Source of the DNA: Acidobacteriota bacterium
Lineage (GTDB): Bacteria; Acidobacteriota; Terriglobia; Terriglobales; Acidobacteriaceae
Length of the DNA stretch: 64,000 nucleotides
Assembly: GCA_013289685.1 (NCBI GenBank)
Contig: JABCZL010000004.1
Coordinates: 62,001 to 126,000, forward strand
Reading direction: 5' to 3'
Made by a program: the position numbers and the translations under genes. The notes under the pieces are model-generated. The model worked only from the letters and a program-made list of their open reading frames with translations, did not search any database and was not told where the DNA came from. Below, one piece after another: positions 56,118 through 64,000 of the stretch; position 1 is the first letter of the stretch; each line of letters opens with the position of its first letter.

Positions 56118-57095
56118 ATGTCGACTTCGGTGCAATCACTGGGAGAGATCAAGAAACCTTGGCTATGGATTGCGGTTGGTGGAGCGATCCTGGCGGTTTG
56201 GGGCGCCATCGCATTTCCCCGATACAACTATGCGCCGGCGCCGCAGCAAGTAACCCTGCTGAAGCCTATGGCGGAACTTCATTCACCCGCTCCGTCAAGG
56301 GCTGAGCCTGTGGCCCGGTCACAGGACAGCGACACGATGATGACGGTTGGGCAGGTTGCGGCACCGGCATTGCCCGACGCTGTGACGGCCGCGCGGAAGA
56401 TCATTCGCACAAGTTCCATGGAAATGGTGGTGCAGCATCCCGCGGAAGCAGCCCAGAAAATCACCTCACTTGCTGAGAGCCTGGGCGGATACCTGGTGAG
56501 CGCCGATGGCGGCGGGCAAAATGCAACTGCTGGAATGGTCACGATTCGCGTGCCGGCTTCGCGCTTTGAAGAAGCACGCGCCGCAATTCGCAAGTTGGGG
56601 TTGCGAGTGGAGAGCGAGAAGATCGATGCGCAGGATGTTTCCCGCCAGTATGTGGATCAGGATGCGAACCTTCGCAATCTGAGAGCCGAGGAGGCGGGAT
56701 ATCTGGAGATTCTGAAACAGGCGCACACGGTGAAGGACATGCTCGCGGTGAGTGAGAGGCTGAGCGCAGTGCGTGGACAAATTGAACAGCAGCAGGCGGA
56801 GTTCAACGCACTGTCGCGGCAGATCGAGACGGTCGCCTTGACCATCTCGCTCCGGACTGAGGCGGAGGCGCAAGTCTTCGGCCTGAACTGGCGACCGGGC
56901 TATCAGCTGAAGCTTGCGGTCCGCGACGGCTTGGAGAGCCTGGCGACGTACGCCACGGCGATGACCACGATTCTGTTTTATCTTCCCGCCACGCTGTTGT
57001 GGGTGGGAACGATTGTGATAGGAGCTGCGATTGGATGGAAGACCGTGCGCTGGGTGGGGCGGCGGTGGTTTGGCTGGACTGAAGCGACACTGTAG
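56118..57095 (+). CDS. DUF4349 membrane protein
   Basis: A 326-residue protein. A membrane helix near the N-terminus (PWLWIAVGGAILAVWGAIAF, about 14-33) is followed by a linker and a DUF4349 domain (about 90-300): RKIIRTSSMEMVVQHPAEAAQKITSLAESLGGYLVSAD, MVTIRVPASRFEEARAAIRKLG, SQYVDQDANLRNLRAEEAGYLEIL, a coiled coil (VSERLSAVRGQIEQQQAEFNALSRQIE) and a second membrane helix (YLPATLLWVGTIVIGAAIGW, about 288-308). In other bacteria DUF4349 proteins include putative lipoproteins of unknown function. It is close to the GH27 gene (87 bases) on the same strand, perhaps cotranscribed. Confidence 0.85.
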   Translation: MSTSVQSLGEIKKPWLWIAVGGAILAVWGAIAFPRYNYAPAPQQVTLLKPMAELHSPAPSRAEPVARSQDSDTMMTVGQVAAPALPDAVTAARKIIRTSSMEMVVQHPAEAAQKITSLAESLGGYLVSADGGGQNATAGMVTIRVPASRFEEARAAIRKLGLRVESEKIDAQDVSRQYVDQDANLRNLRAEEAGYLEILKQAHTVKDMLAVSERLSAVRGQIEQQQAEFNALSRQIETVALTISLRTEAEAQVFGLNWRPGYQLKLAVRDGLESLATYATAMTTILFYLPATLLWVGTIVIGAAIGWKTVRWVGRRWFGWTEATL

Positions 57096-57111
57096 GGACG
57101 ACGGGGCGCTT

Positions 57112-57150
57112 TCCTCCGTGTTCCTCCGTGTCCTCTGTGGTAAAGGCTGC
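57112..57150. repeat. CCTCCGTG-type dispersed repeat
   Basis: TTTCCTCCGTGTTCCTCCG, then TGTCCTCTGTGGTAAAG; reverse-complemented it is a TTACCACAGAGGACACGGAG sequence. It belongs to the same family as the folC insert and 17572-17620. Confidence 0.7.
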
Positions 57151-57166
57151 TCCGCCGGCGTAACCC

Positions 57167-58327
57167 TCAGGATGTCTCCGGAAGCTTGCTGGTTTCCGAC
57201 TCCGGCTTCTCGCCGCGGAACACGCGCGAGATGCCGCGAACGATGCGGCGCATGGGCAGTTCGCCTTTCGCATCCGCGAAAAAGATTTCGCCGGTCCGGC
57301 TGCCGCGGTAGTACCAGCGCTTGAGCAGGGCCAGGTGCTCCATGTTTTCGAGCGCGGACTTTGGTTTGGGCGGCGGAAAGGATTGCAGAATCTCCTGCAC
57401 CCGCCCCTCCATCGACTGCGACTTGGCGTGATCCGTTGGCTGAATGCTGAATGCGATCGGTCCGGAGATTCGCCCGCATTCCACGCGGAAGAATGCAACC
57501 GAGCCCGCGAGCGAACTGGGCTGAATCATGAGCGCCGAAAGCCGGTCGAGGCGCTGCACGATCTCGGGGAGTTGGCTCAGGATGGGTTTCAGTTTTTCTA
57601 CTCGCGCGTGAATCGCGGCGGCGTCCTCGAACGCAAGCCTGGCTGACGCGGCTTCGCGCTCGGCCGAGAGTTCACGGGCCAGGGAATCTCCCGCGGAATC
57701 GAAATAGGCCTGCACCCGGTTTACCTCAGACACATATTCCTCGTCGCTGCATCCTTTGAAACAGGGAGCCAGGCACATTTTCATCTCGGAATAGATGCAG
57801 CCGGGAAACTTGGGGTCGGGATGGAGATCGTCCACGCAGCGCCGCATTTTGAAAAAGTCGAGCGAATCGTTCATAAACTTCTCGGCGACCAAGCGCGAAA
57901 CGAACGGGCCATAGTAGAGAGAACGTCCGCCGAGACGGCCGAGTCGCGTCGTGATGGAGGCCCGGGGATACTCGTTTTCAAGATGCAGCTTTACCAGCGG
58001 GGCGAAGCGGAAGCGCATGCGGTTCGCGTAGGTCCTGGGGAATGCAACTCGCAGAACGCTGTAGAGCAGGAATCCCGACTCAAAGTCGGAACCGGTGGGC
58101 GCGTACTCGATTATGCGCACGCGGTCGCGGAGGTTGAGTTTCTTCGTGCGCTCTTCGACCGGTCCGAGCAGCCGCTGCAGACGGCGCCGCAGATTTGCAG
58201 TCTTGCTGACGTAGGGTTCAGCGTGGGTGTCCGCCGCGCGCAAAAGAAACGCGGCCGGGGCTGCGGGGACGGCGGCGAAAACCTCCGCATCCCGCTCAGG
58301 CGCGAATTCCAGGCGCTCGGTCAGCAC
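57167..58327 (-). CDS. UvrC-like protein lacking the nuclease domain, degenerate GIY-YIG
   Basis: 386 residues from a GTG. The first about 80 residues align by eye with the UvrC GIY-YIG domain, but the core motif is changed: AAFLLRAADTHAEPYVSKTANLRRRLQRLLGP, with AAF for GIY and YVSK for YVGK. Then come YYGPFVSRLVAEKFMNDSLDFFKMRRC and CIYSEMKMCLAPCFKGC (the Cys region of UvrC that binds Fe-S in some members), and a UVR motif (about 228-258; RLAFEDAAAIHARVEKLKPIL). The RNase H-like endonuclease and HhH domains are missing. It may be a regulatory or repair paralogue; incision activity is doubtful. Confidence 0.8.
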   Translation of the reverse strand: MLTERLEFAPERDAEVFAAVPAAPAAFLLRAADTHAEPYVSKTANLRRRLQRLLGPVEERTKKLNLRDRVRIIEYAPTGSDFESGFLLYSVLRVAFPRTYANRMRFRFAPLVKLHLENEYPRASITTRLGRLGGRSLYYGPFVSRLVAEKFMNDSLDFFKMRRCVDDLHPDPKFPGCIYSEMKMCLAPCFKGCSDEEYVSEVNRVQAYFDSAGDSLARELSAEREAASARLAFEDAAAIHARVEKLKPILSQLPEIVQRLDRLSALMIQPSSLAGSVAFFRVECGRISGPIAFSIQPTDHAKSQSMEGRVQEILQSFPPPKPKSALENMEHLALLKRWYYRGSRTGEIFFADAKGELPMRRIVRGISRVFRGEKPESETSKLPETS

Positions 58328-58376
58328 GGAATCATTCTAGATTGCGATCATGCCGAGCGCACTATGGAGAACTTCT

Positions 58377-58410
58377 TTCGCCGCGGATTTACGCGGATTC
58401 ACGCGGATAG
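58377..58410. repeat. Single arm of the CGCGGATT repeat (copy 2)
   Basis: TTCGCCGCGGATTTACGCGG, then ATTCACGCGG. Near-identical to 54577-54608. Confidence 0.7.
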
Positions 58411-58447
58411 CTCAAATGATGGAAATTTTGAAGGGGGAGCGAGAGTT

Positions 58448-59365
58448 TCATCCAAAGCTGGCGCTGCGGAACGTCTTCCGGAAATCATTTTCGCCGTCCA
58501 ATCGCACGATGCGGCACATTTCGTGCAGCCGGGAGCGCATACGCTCGCCGATCCGGTCACCGAGAGTGTCATCCCGGACTGCTGCACGCGCGGTCGCAAA
58601 GGACTCAGAGACCCTCGGCGCATCCGGCTCAATAACTCCCGCGGCTGGCTCGTCCGCAAAATTGGTGGTGATGATTGTGGTGAGGCTATCGTTGTAGCGC
58701 GCGTTTAGAATCAGGCGCACTGTGTCCCATCGCCACTCCGTCGGCCTTACTGAGCCGAGATCGTCCAGTACCAGTACTTCCGCCTTAAACACCGGCCGGA
58801 GCAAATCGAGCTCGGTGGTTTGCACCGCGGGATTGTAAGAGTCTTGGATCTGCTTCAGCAGATCCGCATAGTCATAGAAAAGGCACTCAACCCCTTTTTC
58901 GCGGATCAATGCCTTTGCGATACCGACTGACAGGTGCGTTTTCCCCCTCCCAGCCTTGCCCACCAGCAATAGACCAGTTTTATTCAGCGGGTACTCTTCC
59001 ACAAACCGGCACGCCGCCATCCGCGCCGGTGCAAGGCGGGAGAACGATCCCTCAAACTCGAAGTTCGACAATTCGCAATGCTCGTGTCTCTTCGGGATGC
59101 GAGCTGCGGCCAGCAGAGCCTCTCTTCGAGTCCGCAACTGGCAGTCGCAGCGCGTGACGCGGCGGTCGTTGGTGCTGCCGCTGGCCTTGGCCTTCGCGGT
59201 CTTCCATCCGGTACCCTCGCAGAGCGGGCAAACCTCTGCGGGAGCTTTGATCGCCTGGGCCCGATCCATCTTCACCGCGTCCAGCTTCGTCCCATCCGTC
59301 TGCGCGACTTTCATCCTCGACCCATCCAACTTCGTCTCACCCATCTTCGAGCCCATCATCTTCAA
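58448..59365 (-). CDS. DnaC/IstB-like AAA+ ATPase with N-terminal zinc-ribbon-like motif
   Basis: A 305-residue ATPase. The first about 40 residues are a low-complexity repeat around (K)LDG/TDG/KMD (METs and Lys every few residues), followed by a Cys cluster CPLCEGTGW ... TRCDCQ that could bind zinc. Then follows a DnaC-type AAA+ domain: LLLVGKAGRGKTHLSVGIAKALI (Walker A), VLVLDDLGSVRPTEW (Walker B), LNARYNDSLTTIITTNF (sensor 1) and GDRIGERMRSRLHEMC (arginine-finger region). The organisation matches helicase loaders such as DnaC/DnaI, which bring DnaB to DNA. No transposase is adjacent, so IstB is less likely. A role in replication is inferred. Confidence 0.85.
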   Translation of the reverse strand: MKMMGSKMGETKLDGSRMKVAQTDGTKLDAVKMDRAQAIKAPAEVCPLCEGTGWKTAKAKASGSTNDRRVTRCDCQLRTRREALLAAARIPKRHEHCELSNFEFEGSFSRLAPARMAACRFVEEYPLNKTGLLLVGKAGRGKTHLSVGIAKALIREKGVECLFYDYADLLKQIQDSYNPAVQTTELDLLRPVFKAEVLVLDDLGSVRPTEWRWDTVRLILNARYNDSLTTIITTNFADEPAAGVIEPDAPRVSESFATARAAVRDDTLGDRIGERMRSRLHEMCRIVRLDGENDFRKTFRSASFG

Positions 59366-59685
59366 ACGGATTTCCTCTCTCTTGACTTTGCACCCGAGGG
59401 CCGGTTCCGCGCAAGCCGGAAACCGTGGCTGCCTGTGTACATCCTGTGAAGGAAGGGCGAGGCCTGTGGAGGACGGAGGAAAACCCTCCCCACGGAACCG
59501 GAAAGCCGCCCGGGTAGCCCCAATTCGGGCCTAAAGAGTGCGAAACGGGCTTCCGGCGCGGATTTTCACAGTTGACTTTCGCCGCAGAGGGAGGAGAATA
59601 CAAGCCGTCAGGTTTCCCAACTCAGCCCGGGCTTGTTTTGCCGCCGTTGTTGGCTGAGCACGAAAGAGACCTGCGAGGAGAGACT
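59366..59685. other. Divergent intergenic region between DnaC-like and HU genes
   Basis: 320 bases. It presumably holds promoters for both strands. Between about 59400 and 59520 there are GC-rich imperfect dyads (for example GGAAAACCCTCCCC and CGGGTAGCCCC). I see no clear box or ORF. A Shine-Dalgarno GAGGAG lies at 59675-59680 for the HU gene. Confidence 0.35.
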
Positions 59686-59964
59686 ATGAACAAGGCCGAT
59701 CTGGTTGACAAGATCGCAGGCGCATGTGAAATCAGCAAGGCGCAGGCCACGACTGCAATTGATACCGCTGTCGACAGTATTACAGGTGCCCTCCGCAAAG
59801 GAGATCGGGTGGCGTTGATAGGCTTCGGCACCTTCTCGGTGTCGCAGAGAAAAGCGCGGAACGGGCGCAACCCGCAAACCGGCGCTACCATCAAAATCGC
59901 TGCCCGCAAAGTCGCGAAGTTTAGCCCGGGAGCCGAACTCAAGAAATCCGTCAACAAGAAGTAG
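59686..59964 (+). CDS. hup: HU-family DNA-binding protein
   Basis: A 92-residue nucleoid protein. It is typical of HU: MNKADLVDKIAGACEISKAQATTAIDTAVDSITGALRKGDRVALIGFGTFSV, then RKARNGRNPQTGATIKIAARKVAKFSPGAELK, with Pro at the DNA-intercalating arm tip (RNPQTG). It binds and bends DNA as a dimer. The ATG at 59686 follows GAGGAG. It ends in a strong terminator. The start choice excludes an upstream open stretch with no HU similarity. Confidence 0.96.
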   Translation: MNKADLVDKIAGACEISKAQATTAIDTAVDSITGALRKGDRVALIGFGTFSVSQRKARNGRNPQTGATIKIAARKVAKFSPGAELKKSVNKK

Positions 59965-59987
59965 TCGGAGCAAGCACGCAAGATCGC

Positions 59988-60019
59988 AAAACGGCAGGGG
60001 GTCGGCCCTGCCGTTTTTT
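59988..60019 (+). terminator. Terminator after HU gene
   Basis: AAAACGGCAGGG, short loop, CCCTGCCGTTTTTT. A perfect 8-bp core with A/T extension. Confidence 0.95.
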
Positions 60020-60060
60020 ACTGCCCAGCGAGAATGCCCGACGCAACAGGAGTGATGCAG

Positions 60061-61041
60061 ATGCCTCGTTTGGTTCGCTCCAGAATCTGGATTGTGCTGG
60101 GGTTACTGACGGCGCTGGCCGCGCAAAGCAGCGGGCCGTTGCCGTACGGCGTTTGGCGCCGTGTGTCTGAAACGCCTGTGATCGCACCACAGGGCAGCGG
60201 TTGGGAAGCGGCGGGGACATTCAATCCCGCAGTCGTTATCCGTGGGGAGAAGATCGTGATGCTCTATCGCGCCCAGGACAAGCAAGGCACTTCGCGACTG
60301 GGATATGCGGAGAGCACTGACGGGATCCATTTCACTCATCGGGATGAACCTGTTCTAAGCCCTACGGAAGAATACGAGAAGGACGGCGGGGTGGAGGATC
60401 CACGGCTCGTCCAATTCGGCGATACCTACTACCTGACGTACACGGGCTACAACAAGAAAGACGCGCAACTCTGCCTAGCGACATCGCGAGATCTGATTCA
60501 TTGGGACCGCAAGGGGGTGATCATTCCGGCCAACCAAGGAAACTGGAATGTAAAGTGGACGAAGTCGGGCGCCATTGTGCCGGAAAAAATCGAGGGAAAA
60601 TACTGGATGTATTTTCTGGGTACGAATGCGGATAACAAGGATCAGGCAGGGCTGGCGAATTCGCCGGACCTGTTGCATTGGACCGAAGCCACGCAGACTC
60701 CCGTGCTGCCGGTGCGGCCGGGGAAGTTTGATTCGCGCGTCGCGGAGCCGGGGCCGTCGCCGATTCTCACATCGAAGGGAATTGTCCTGATATACAACGG
60801 CGCGGACGACAAGCTGGTGTATCGGACAGGAATTGCCGTCTTTGACCGCACCGACCCGCGCAAATTGTTGTCGCGGACCGATGAGCCGCTGTTCTTCCCC
60901 AAGAAGAAATGGGAGACCGTCGGTCAGGTACCCAATGTAGTTTTCGTAGAGGGCTTGGTGCAGCAGCGGGATCGATATCTGCTCTACTACGGGGGCGCTG
61001 ACACCTACGTGGGTGTGGCGGAGTTCCCGATCATTCATTGA
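60061..61041 (+). CDS. Secreted GH130-like (beta-mannoside phosphorylase/hydrolase type) protein
   Basis: 326 residues. The ATG at 60061 is chosen because AGGAG (60048-60052) lies eight bases upstream and a good signal peptide follows (IWIVLGLLTALAAQ). The five-bladed beta-propeller of GH130/GH43-like enzymes shows as FNPAVVIRGEKIVMLYRAQDK, STDGIHF, GVEDPRLVQFGDTYYLTYTGYNKKDAQL, WTKSGAIVPEKIEGKYWMYFL and the C-terminal YYGGADTYVGVAEF. GH130 members act on beta-1,2 or beta-1,4 mannosides, many as phosphorylases. With export, hydrolysis is more likely than phosphorolysis. Substrate is inferred only. Confidence 0.8.
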   Translation: MPRLVRSRIWIVLGLLTALAAQSSGPLPYGVWRRVSETPVIAPQGSGWEAAGTFNPAVVIRGEKIVMLYRAQDKQGTSRLGYAESTDGIHFTHRDEPVLSPTEEYEKDGGVEDPRLVQFGDTYYLTYTGYNKKDAQLCLATSRDLIHWDRKGVIIPANQGNWNVKWTKSGAIVPEKIEGKYWMYFLGTNADNKDQAGLANSPDLLHWTEATQTPVLPVRPGKFDSRVAEPGPSPILTSKGIVLIYNGADDKLVYRTGIAVFDRTDPRKLLSRTDEPLFFPKKKWETVGQVPNVVFVEGLVQQRDRYLLYYGGADTYVGVAEFPIIH

Positions 61042-61226
61042 AGCGGATTCGCTTGACCCGGCTCGTGCTGGATAATTTCGGCCGTTCCCGAAGAAATCTT
61101 GCGCCCACGCTTTCCGCTCGCGCAACCAGAGACAGAAAAGGATTACACTCAGCAAATTGCCACCTTTGTCGAGTTCGACACCTCGCGGTGGGTCGAGGGT
61201 CGATGCAATCTTTCGAAAGGACCCCG

Positions 61227-62948
61227 ATGAGTCATCTTGTGCGTCGTATGTTCTACTGGATATTGGCAGTTTCGTTCTTATGTTTGTCGCTGCTCACGGC
61301 CGCGCAGACCGCAGGCAAAGCCACCGCCGCCAAAGGCCTGGACGCAGAAGGTCACCAGTGGTGGCAGCATGCCGTGTTTTACGAGATCTATCCGCGCAGC
61401 TTTGCCGACAGCAACGACGATGGAATCGGCGATCTGAAGGGCATTACCTCCAAGCTGGACTACTTGAAGGACCTGGGCGTGGACGCGATCTGGATCACGC
61501 CGTGCTTTCCTTCGCCGCAGGTAGATTTCGGCTACGACGTCTCGGACTACGAAAACATCGATCCCATGTACGGGACTTTGGCGGACTTCGATACGCTGGC
61601 CAGCGAGGCGAAGAAGCGCGGCATCCACATCATCCTCGATTTTGTTGTGAATCACACTTCCGATCAGCACAAGTGGTTCCTGGATTCGAAGTCGTCTCGA
61701 ACCTCGGAGCATCGCGACTGGTACATCTGGCGCGACGGAAAAGGGCCGGGGCAACCGCCCAACAATTGGACTTCTACTTTTGGCGGCTCGGCGTGGAAGC
61801 TTGATCCAACGACCGGTCAGTATTACTACCACTTCTTTTACCCCGAGCAACCCGACCTGAACTGGCGGAATCCAGCGGTGAAGGACGCGATGTTCGATGT
61901 GACGCGCTGGTGGTACCAGCGGGGTGTGTCTGGCTTTCGTCTCGATGCGGTGGATACGCTGTTTGAAGATCCCAAGCTGCATGACAATCCAGTGAAGCCA
62001 GGCACAAATGCCTTTGGCGATCCCATCGAAGAGAATAAGTACAACACCAAATTGCCCGAGGTGCATGACGTGCTGCGCGGATTGCGCAAAGTGGCGGACG
62101 AACACAATGCAGTGCTGATCGGAGAGACCTGGACTGCCGACATCGCGGAACTCAACAAGTATTACGGCGAGGGCAACAACGAGCTGCAGCTGCCCATGGA
62201 TTTTCTTTTCACCACGGTGAACAAGCTTTCGCCCGCCGACTTCCGCAAGCAGATTGCTGCCGTCGATGCCGCTTCCGGCTGGCCAACATTCGTTATCAGC
62301 AACCACGATATCGTCCGCTCCTATGACCGCTATGGTGACGGCGAGCATAACGATCAGATCGCGAAGCTTATGGCCGGGCTGTATCTGACTCTGCGCGGAA
62401 CTCCCATCATGTATTACGGTGAAGAGATTGGGATGAAGACCACACCGCCCACGCGTAAGGAAGATGTCAAAGATCCGATCGGCCGCACGGGCTGGCCCAG
62501 GGAGAAGGGGCGGGACGGTGAGCGTACACCCATGCAGTGGGATAACAGAGAGAACGCCGGGTTTTCCAAGGCTATACCGTGGCTTCCCGTGCCTCCGACG
62601 GCCAAGACCCACAACGTCGCCGACGAGTCTAAAGATCCGGAGTCGGTGCTCAATTTCTACAAGAAGGTGCTCAAGCTGCGCCATACGAATAAGGCCCTGC
62701 TGGATGGAACCTATACTGCGCTGAATGATAACGATCAAAACGTCCTGTCGTATATGCGTACGTACAAGGGCCAGGCGGTTCTGGTGGCCCTGAATATGTC
62801 AGGAGCGGAGCGGAAGGTGAATTTTGAATTGAGTAAGGACGGGTTCTCGTCAGCGAAGAGTCTGGTGGCGACCGGAAAATCTTCGGCTACCGGAACTGTC
62901 GTGACGCTGGAGCCTTACGGAGTTTTCATCGGCCAGCTTTCGAAGTGA
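61227..62948 (+). CDS. Secreted GH13 alpha-glucosidase/oligo-1,6-glucosidase-like enzyme
   Basis: 573 residues from the ATG at 61227 (AAAGG six bases upstream): signal peptide (FLCLSLLTAAQ), then GH13 (alpha-amylase family). Visible conserved regions: YPRSFADSNDDGIGDLKGI, DAIWITPCFPSPQVDFGYDVSDY, LDFVVNHTSDQH, GFRLDAVDTLF (nucleophile Asp), LIGETWTADI (acid/base Glu) and FVISNHDIVRSYDRYG (third Asp). The C-terminal beta domain follows. The DFGYDVSDY and QW-NH segments fit the oligo-1,6-glucosidase/alpha-glucosidase subfamily. It degrades alpha-glucosidic oligosaccharides or trehalose-like sugars. It is 185 bases after the GH130 gene on the same strand. Confidence 0.9.
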   Translation: MSHLVRRMFYWILAVSFLCLSLLTAAQTAGKATAAKGLDAEGHQWWQHAVFYEIYPRSFADSNDDGIGDLKGITSKLDYLKDLGVDAIWITPCFPSPQVDFGYDVSDYENIDPMYGTLADFDTLASEAKKRGIHIILDFVVNHTSDQHKWFLDSKSSRTSEHRDWYIWRDGKGPGQPPNNWTSTFGGSAWKLDPTTGQYYYHFFYPEQPDLNWRNPAVKDAMFDVTRWWYQRGVSGFRLDAVDTLFEDPKLHDNPVKPGTNAFGDPIEENKYNTKLPEVHDVLRGLRKVADEHNAVLIGETWTADIAELNKYYGEGNNELQLPMDFLFTTVNKLSPADFRKQIAAVDAASGWPTFVISNHDIVRSYDRYGDGEHNDQIAKLMAGLYLTLRGTPIMYYGEEIGMKTTPPTRKEDVKDPIGRTGWPREKGRDGERTPMQWDNRENAGFSKAIPWLPVPPTAKTHNVADESKDPESVLNFYKKVLKLRHTNKALLDGTYTALNDNDQNVLSYMRTYKGQAVLVALNMSGAERKVNFELSKDGFSSAKSLVATGKSSATGTVVTLEPYGVFIGQLSK

Positions 62949-63056
62949 GGGGATGGAGGAGTATTGAACTTCCATTCGCAGCCACTGGCAGAGCAGAGAG
63001 CGGTGGTAAAGACGTAGAGCAAGCCATTTCACGACAAGGGCAATGCGCTGCTTGCG

Positions 63057-63107
63057 CCGTGGGCGAGACGCCCACGGGACAGCCGGCGAGTCGCCGGCGC
63101 TACTAGA
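63057..63107. repeat. GTGGGCGAGACGCCCAC dispersed repeat
   Basis: The stem GTGGGCGAGACGCCCAC is followed by GCCGGCGAGTCGCCGGC, a second stem. Part of it (GGGCGAGACGCCCACG) appears in reverse at 18690-18725. Its right end carries the TAG stop codon of the next gene. Confidence 0.75.
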
Positions 63108-64000
63108 AGCCGTACTTGGCTACGATCTTCTTTTCTTTTTTTCCAATCACGACAATTGCGGCGTGTTCCGCGGGCAATGTGAACGCAATCGGCACGCCGG
63201 TGGACTGGTCGTGCAGGCTGATATTGGTGTCGTTCGCAGAGTCTGAAACAAGGACGTAGAGCACGGAGTCCGCCAGGACGGTGGGAAATATCAGCACCCC
63301 GGGCGGCAGAGGCGTTTGCTGGCTGAACATCGGCGTGATGTTCAGCCTGGTTGCGACATAGGCATAGAGTTCGGATGCCCCGTGCAGGTCCTCGGCGAGT
63401 TCGACCGGGTAGGATGTCCAGAAGATCCGGCCTTTGCCGCGAGAGAGTTCTTTGAAGTTCGATCCATCGTCGAAGCGCAGGGAATCCAGCCAGTTTTGTT
63501 GGGGCTGACCAAAAGCCAGGGCTAGCGAACGGTCCGCGATGCGCACTGTGGCGTTGTGATAGGTCAGGGGTTCGACGTGCGCTGCGAGTCCAAGTTCGGC
63601 GGCTCGATGGACGATCTGCCAGTGCTCGTCGCGATCGACTGGACCCGAGACCAGGAGGTTGCCGCCGGCGTCCACATAATTCAGCAGAGCCCGCCATGCG
63701 GTTTCGGTCAACGCTTGCGGGGAGGGCAGAATGGCGAGCTTGGGTGAGCCGAGTTTCTCGATCTGATTTTCCGCGATCACATAAGCGGGCAGGTGGGCGT
63801 CATAAGCGAGGGCACGAACCGCGTTCTGTTGGGCTGCCACTTGGAAATCGGCGAGGACGGAGAACTGTGCGGCCTGCGATGTGACGATTGCGATGGAAGG
63901 CAGCTGCGGGTCACGAAGGTGCTCGTGCAACGACGGGGCGAATTCGGCGAAGGCGCGCAACAGCGTGGCCTCCGGCTTCTCGGTGTAGTCGGTCCGGACG
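63103..64000 (-). CDS. C-terminal part of a GH42-like glycosidase (trimerisation-type domain)
   Basis: The frame is open to the right window edge, so the 5' part is missing; the visible 299 residues end at the TAG at 63103. The first half looks like the class I glutamine-amidotransferase-like fold used for trimerisation in GH42 beta-galactosidases: LPSIAIVTSQAAQFSVL, AYDAHLPAYVIAENQIEKLGSPKLAILPSPQALTETAWRALLNYVDAGGNLLVSGPVDRDEHW. A beta-rich C-terminal end follows, with LIFPTVLADSVLYVLVSDSANDTNI. A glycosidase is inferred from the domain alone, since the catalytic part lies outside. The stop codon falls at the edge of a dispersed repeat. Confidence 0.6.
   Translation of the reverse strand, partial: VRTDYTEKPEATLLRAFAEFAPSLHEHLRDPQLPSIAIVTSQAAQFSVLADFQVAAQQNAVRALAYDAHLPAYVIAENQIEKLGSPKLAILPSPQALTETAWRALLNYVDAGGNLLVSGPVDRDEHWQIVHRAAELGLAAHVEPLTYHNATVRIADRSLALAFGQPQQNWLDSLRFDDGSNFKELSRGKGRIFWTSYPVELAEDLHGASELYAYVATRLNITPMFSQQTPLPPGVLIFPTVLADSVLYVLVSDSANDTNISLHDQSTGVPIAFTLPAEHAAIVVIGKKEKKIVAKYGF

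Noticed and set aside
61278-62738. 486-codon frame antisense to the GH13 gene
   Set aside because: Shadow frame; the GH13 catalytic residues on the plus strand leave no doubt about the real gene.

Overview
The window is about 64 kb of gene-dense, GC-rich chromosome (estimated by eye at 58-62% G+C). It most resembles an Acidobacteriota genome, probably of the Terriglobia/Koribacter type. That placement is an inference. It rests on the mix of hslVU, carboxypeptidase-regulatory-like secreted proteins, TonB-C-only proteins, many small secreted NTF2-like and PEGA proteins, and intergenic space packed with short palindromic repeats. Most genes are ordinary chromosomal housekeeping genes. I found no rRNA, tRNA, CRISPR array, prophage or complete insertion sequence.

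Layout. 0-4 kb: a truncated DDAH/amidinotransferase-family gene, a receiver-like/PilZ protein, and the protease-unfoldase pair hslV-hslU. 4-9 kb: an OmpA-type envelope protein, a lipoprotein with Ig-like and ice-binding (DUF3494) domains, and a class III aminotransferase. 9-14 kb: an FN3 lipoprotein, a metallophosphoesterase, an orphan OppD/DppD-type ABC ATPase, a prohibitin-type SPFH protein and a DUF1810 protein. 14-16 kb: a MoaD/ThiS sulfur carrier with an E1-rhodanese fusion (MoeB/MoeZ-like). 16-20 kb: small secreted proteins and a TSUP permease. 20-30 kb: a ribosome/GTPase block rplU-rpmA-obgE, then nadD, a 43-residue basic ORF, rsfS, a methyltransferase and rlmH. This block is interrupted by a PIN/HTH toxin-antitoxin pair and a hybrid histidine kinase. 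30-34 kb: hypothetical and secreted proteins. 34-38 kb: a corrinoid adenosyltransferase, accD, folC and a PlsC acyltransferase. 38-44 kb: a two-domain TonB-C protein, a glycine-zipper stress-like protein, an ECF sigma factor translationally coupled to a triple-VOC protein, a GH16-like protein and two small ORFs. 44-55 kb: thrS, a GNAT enzyme, the conserved trio tilS-hpt-ftsH, and gyrB. 55-64 kb: GH27, DUF4349, a UvrC-like protein without a nuclease domain, a DnaC/IstB-like ATPase, HU, GH130, GH13, and the 3' part of a gene with a GH42-like C-terminal domain.

The most distinctive feature is the repeat content. Several families of short palindromic or terminal-inverted-repeat elements lie between genes. 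Some copies also sit inside reading frames and are translated: two in tilS, one in folC and one in the OppD-like ATPase, with a further copy in that ATPase's 5' region. One 66-nt element in tilS (48076-48141) and one intergenic copy (27639-27705) are nearly identical. A 33-nt segment in tilS (47400-47432) differs by one base from intergenic 28687-28719. This recalls the Rickettsia palindromic elements, which also insert in frame into protein genes. A separate class of element places the same short unit (for example GTCGTTGGTC) as facing arms around an intergenic loop. It recurs, with different sequences, between hslV/hslU, rpmA/obgE, accD/folC, cobO/accD and the convergent TSUP/NTF2 genes.
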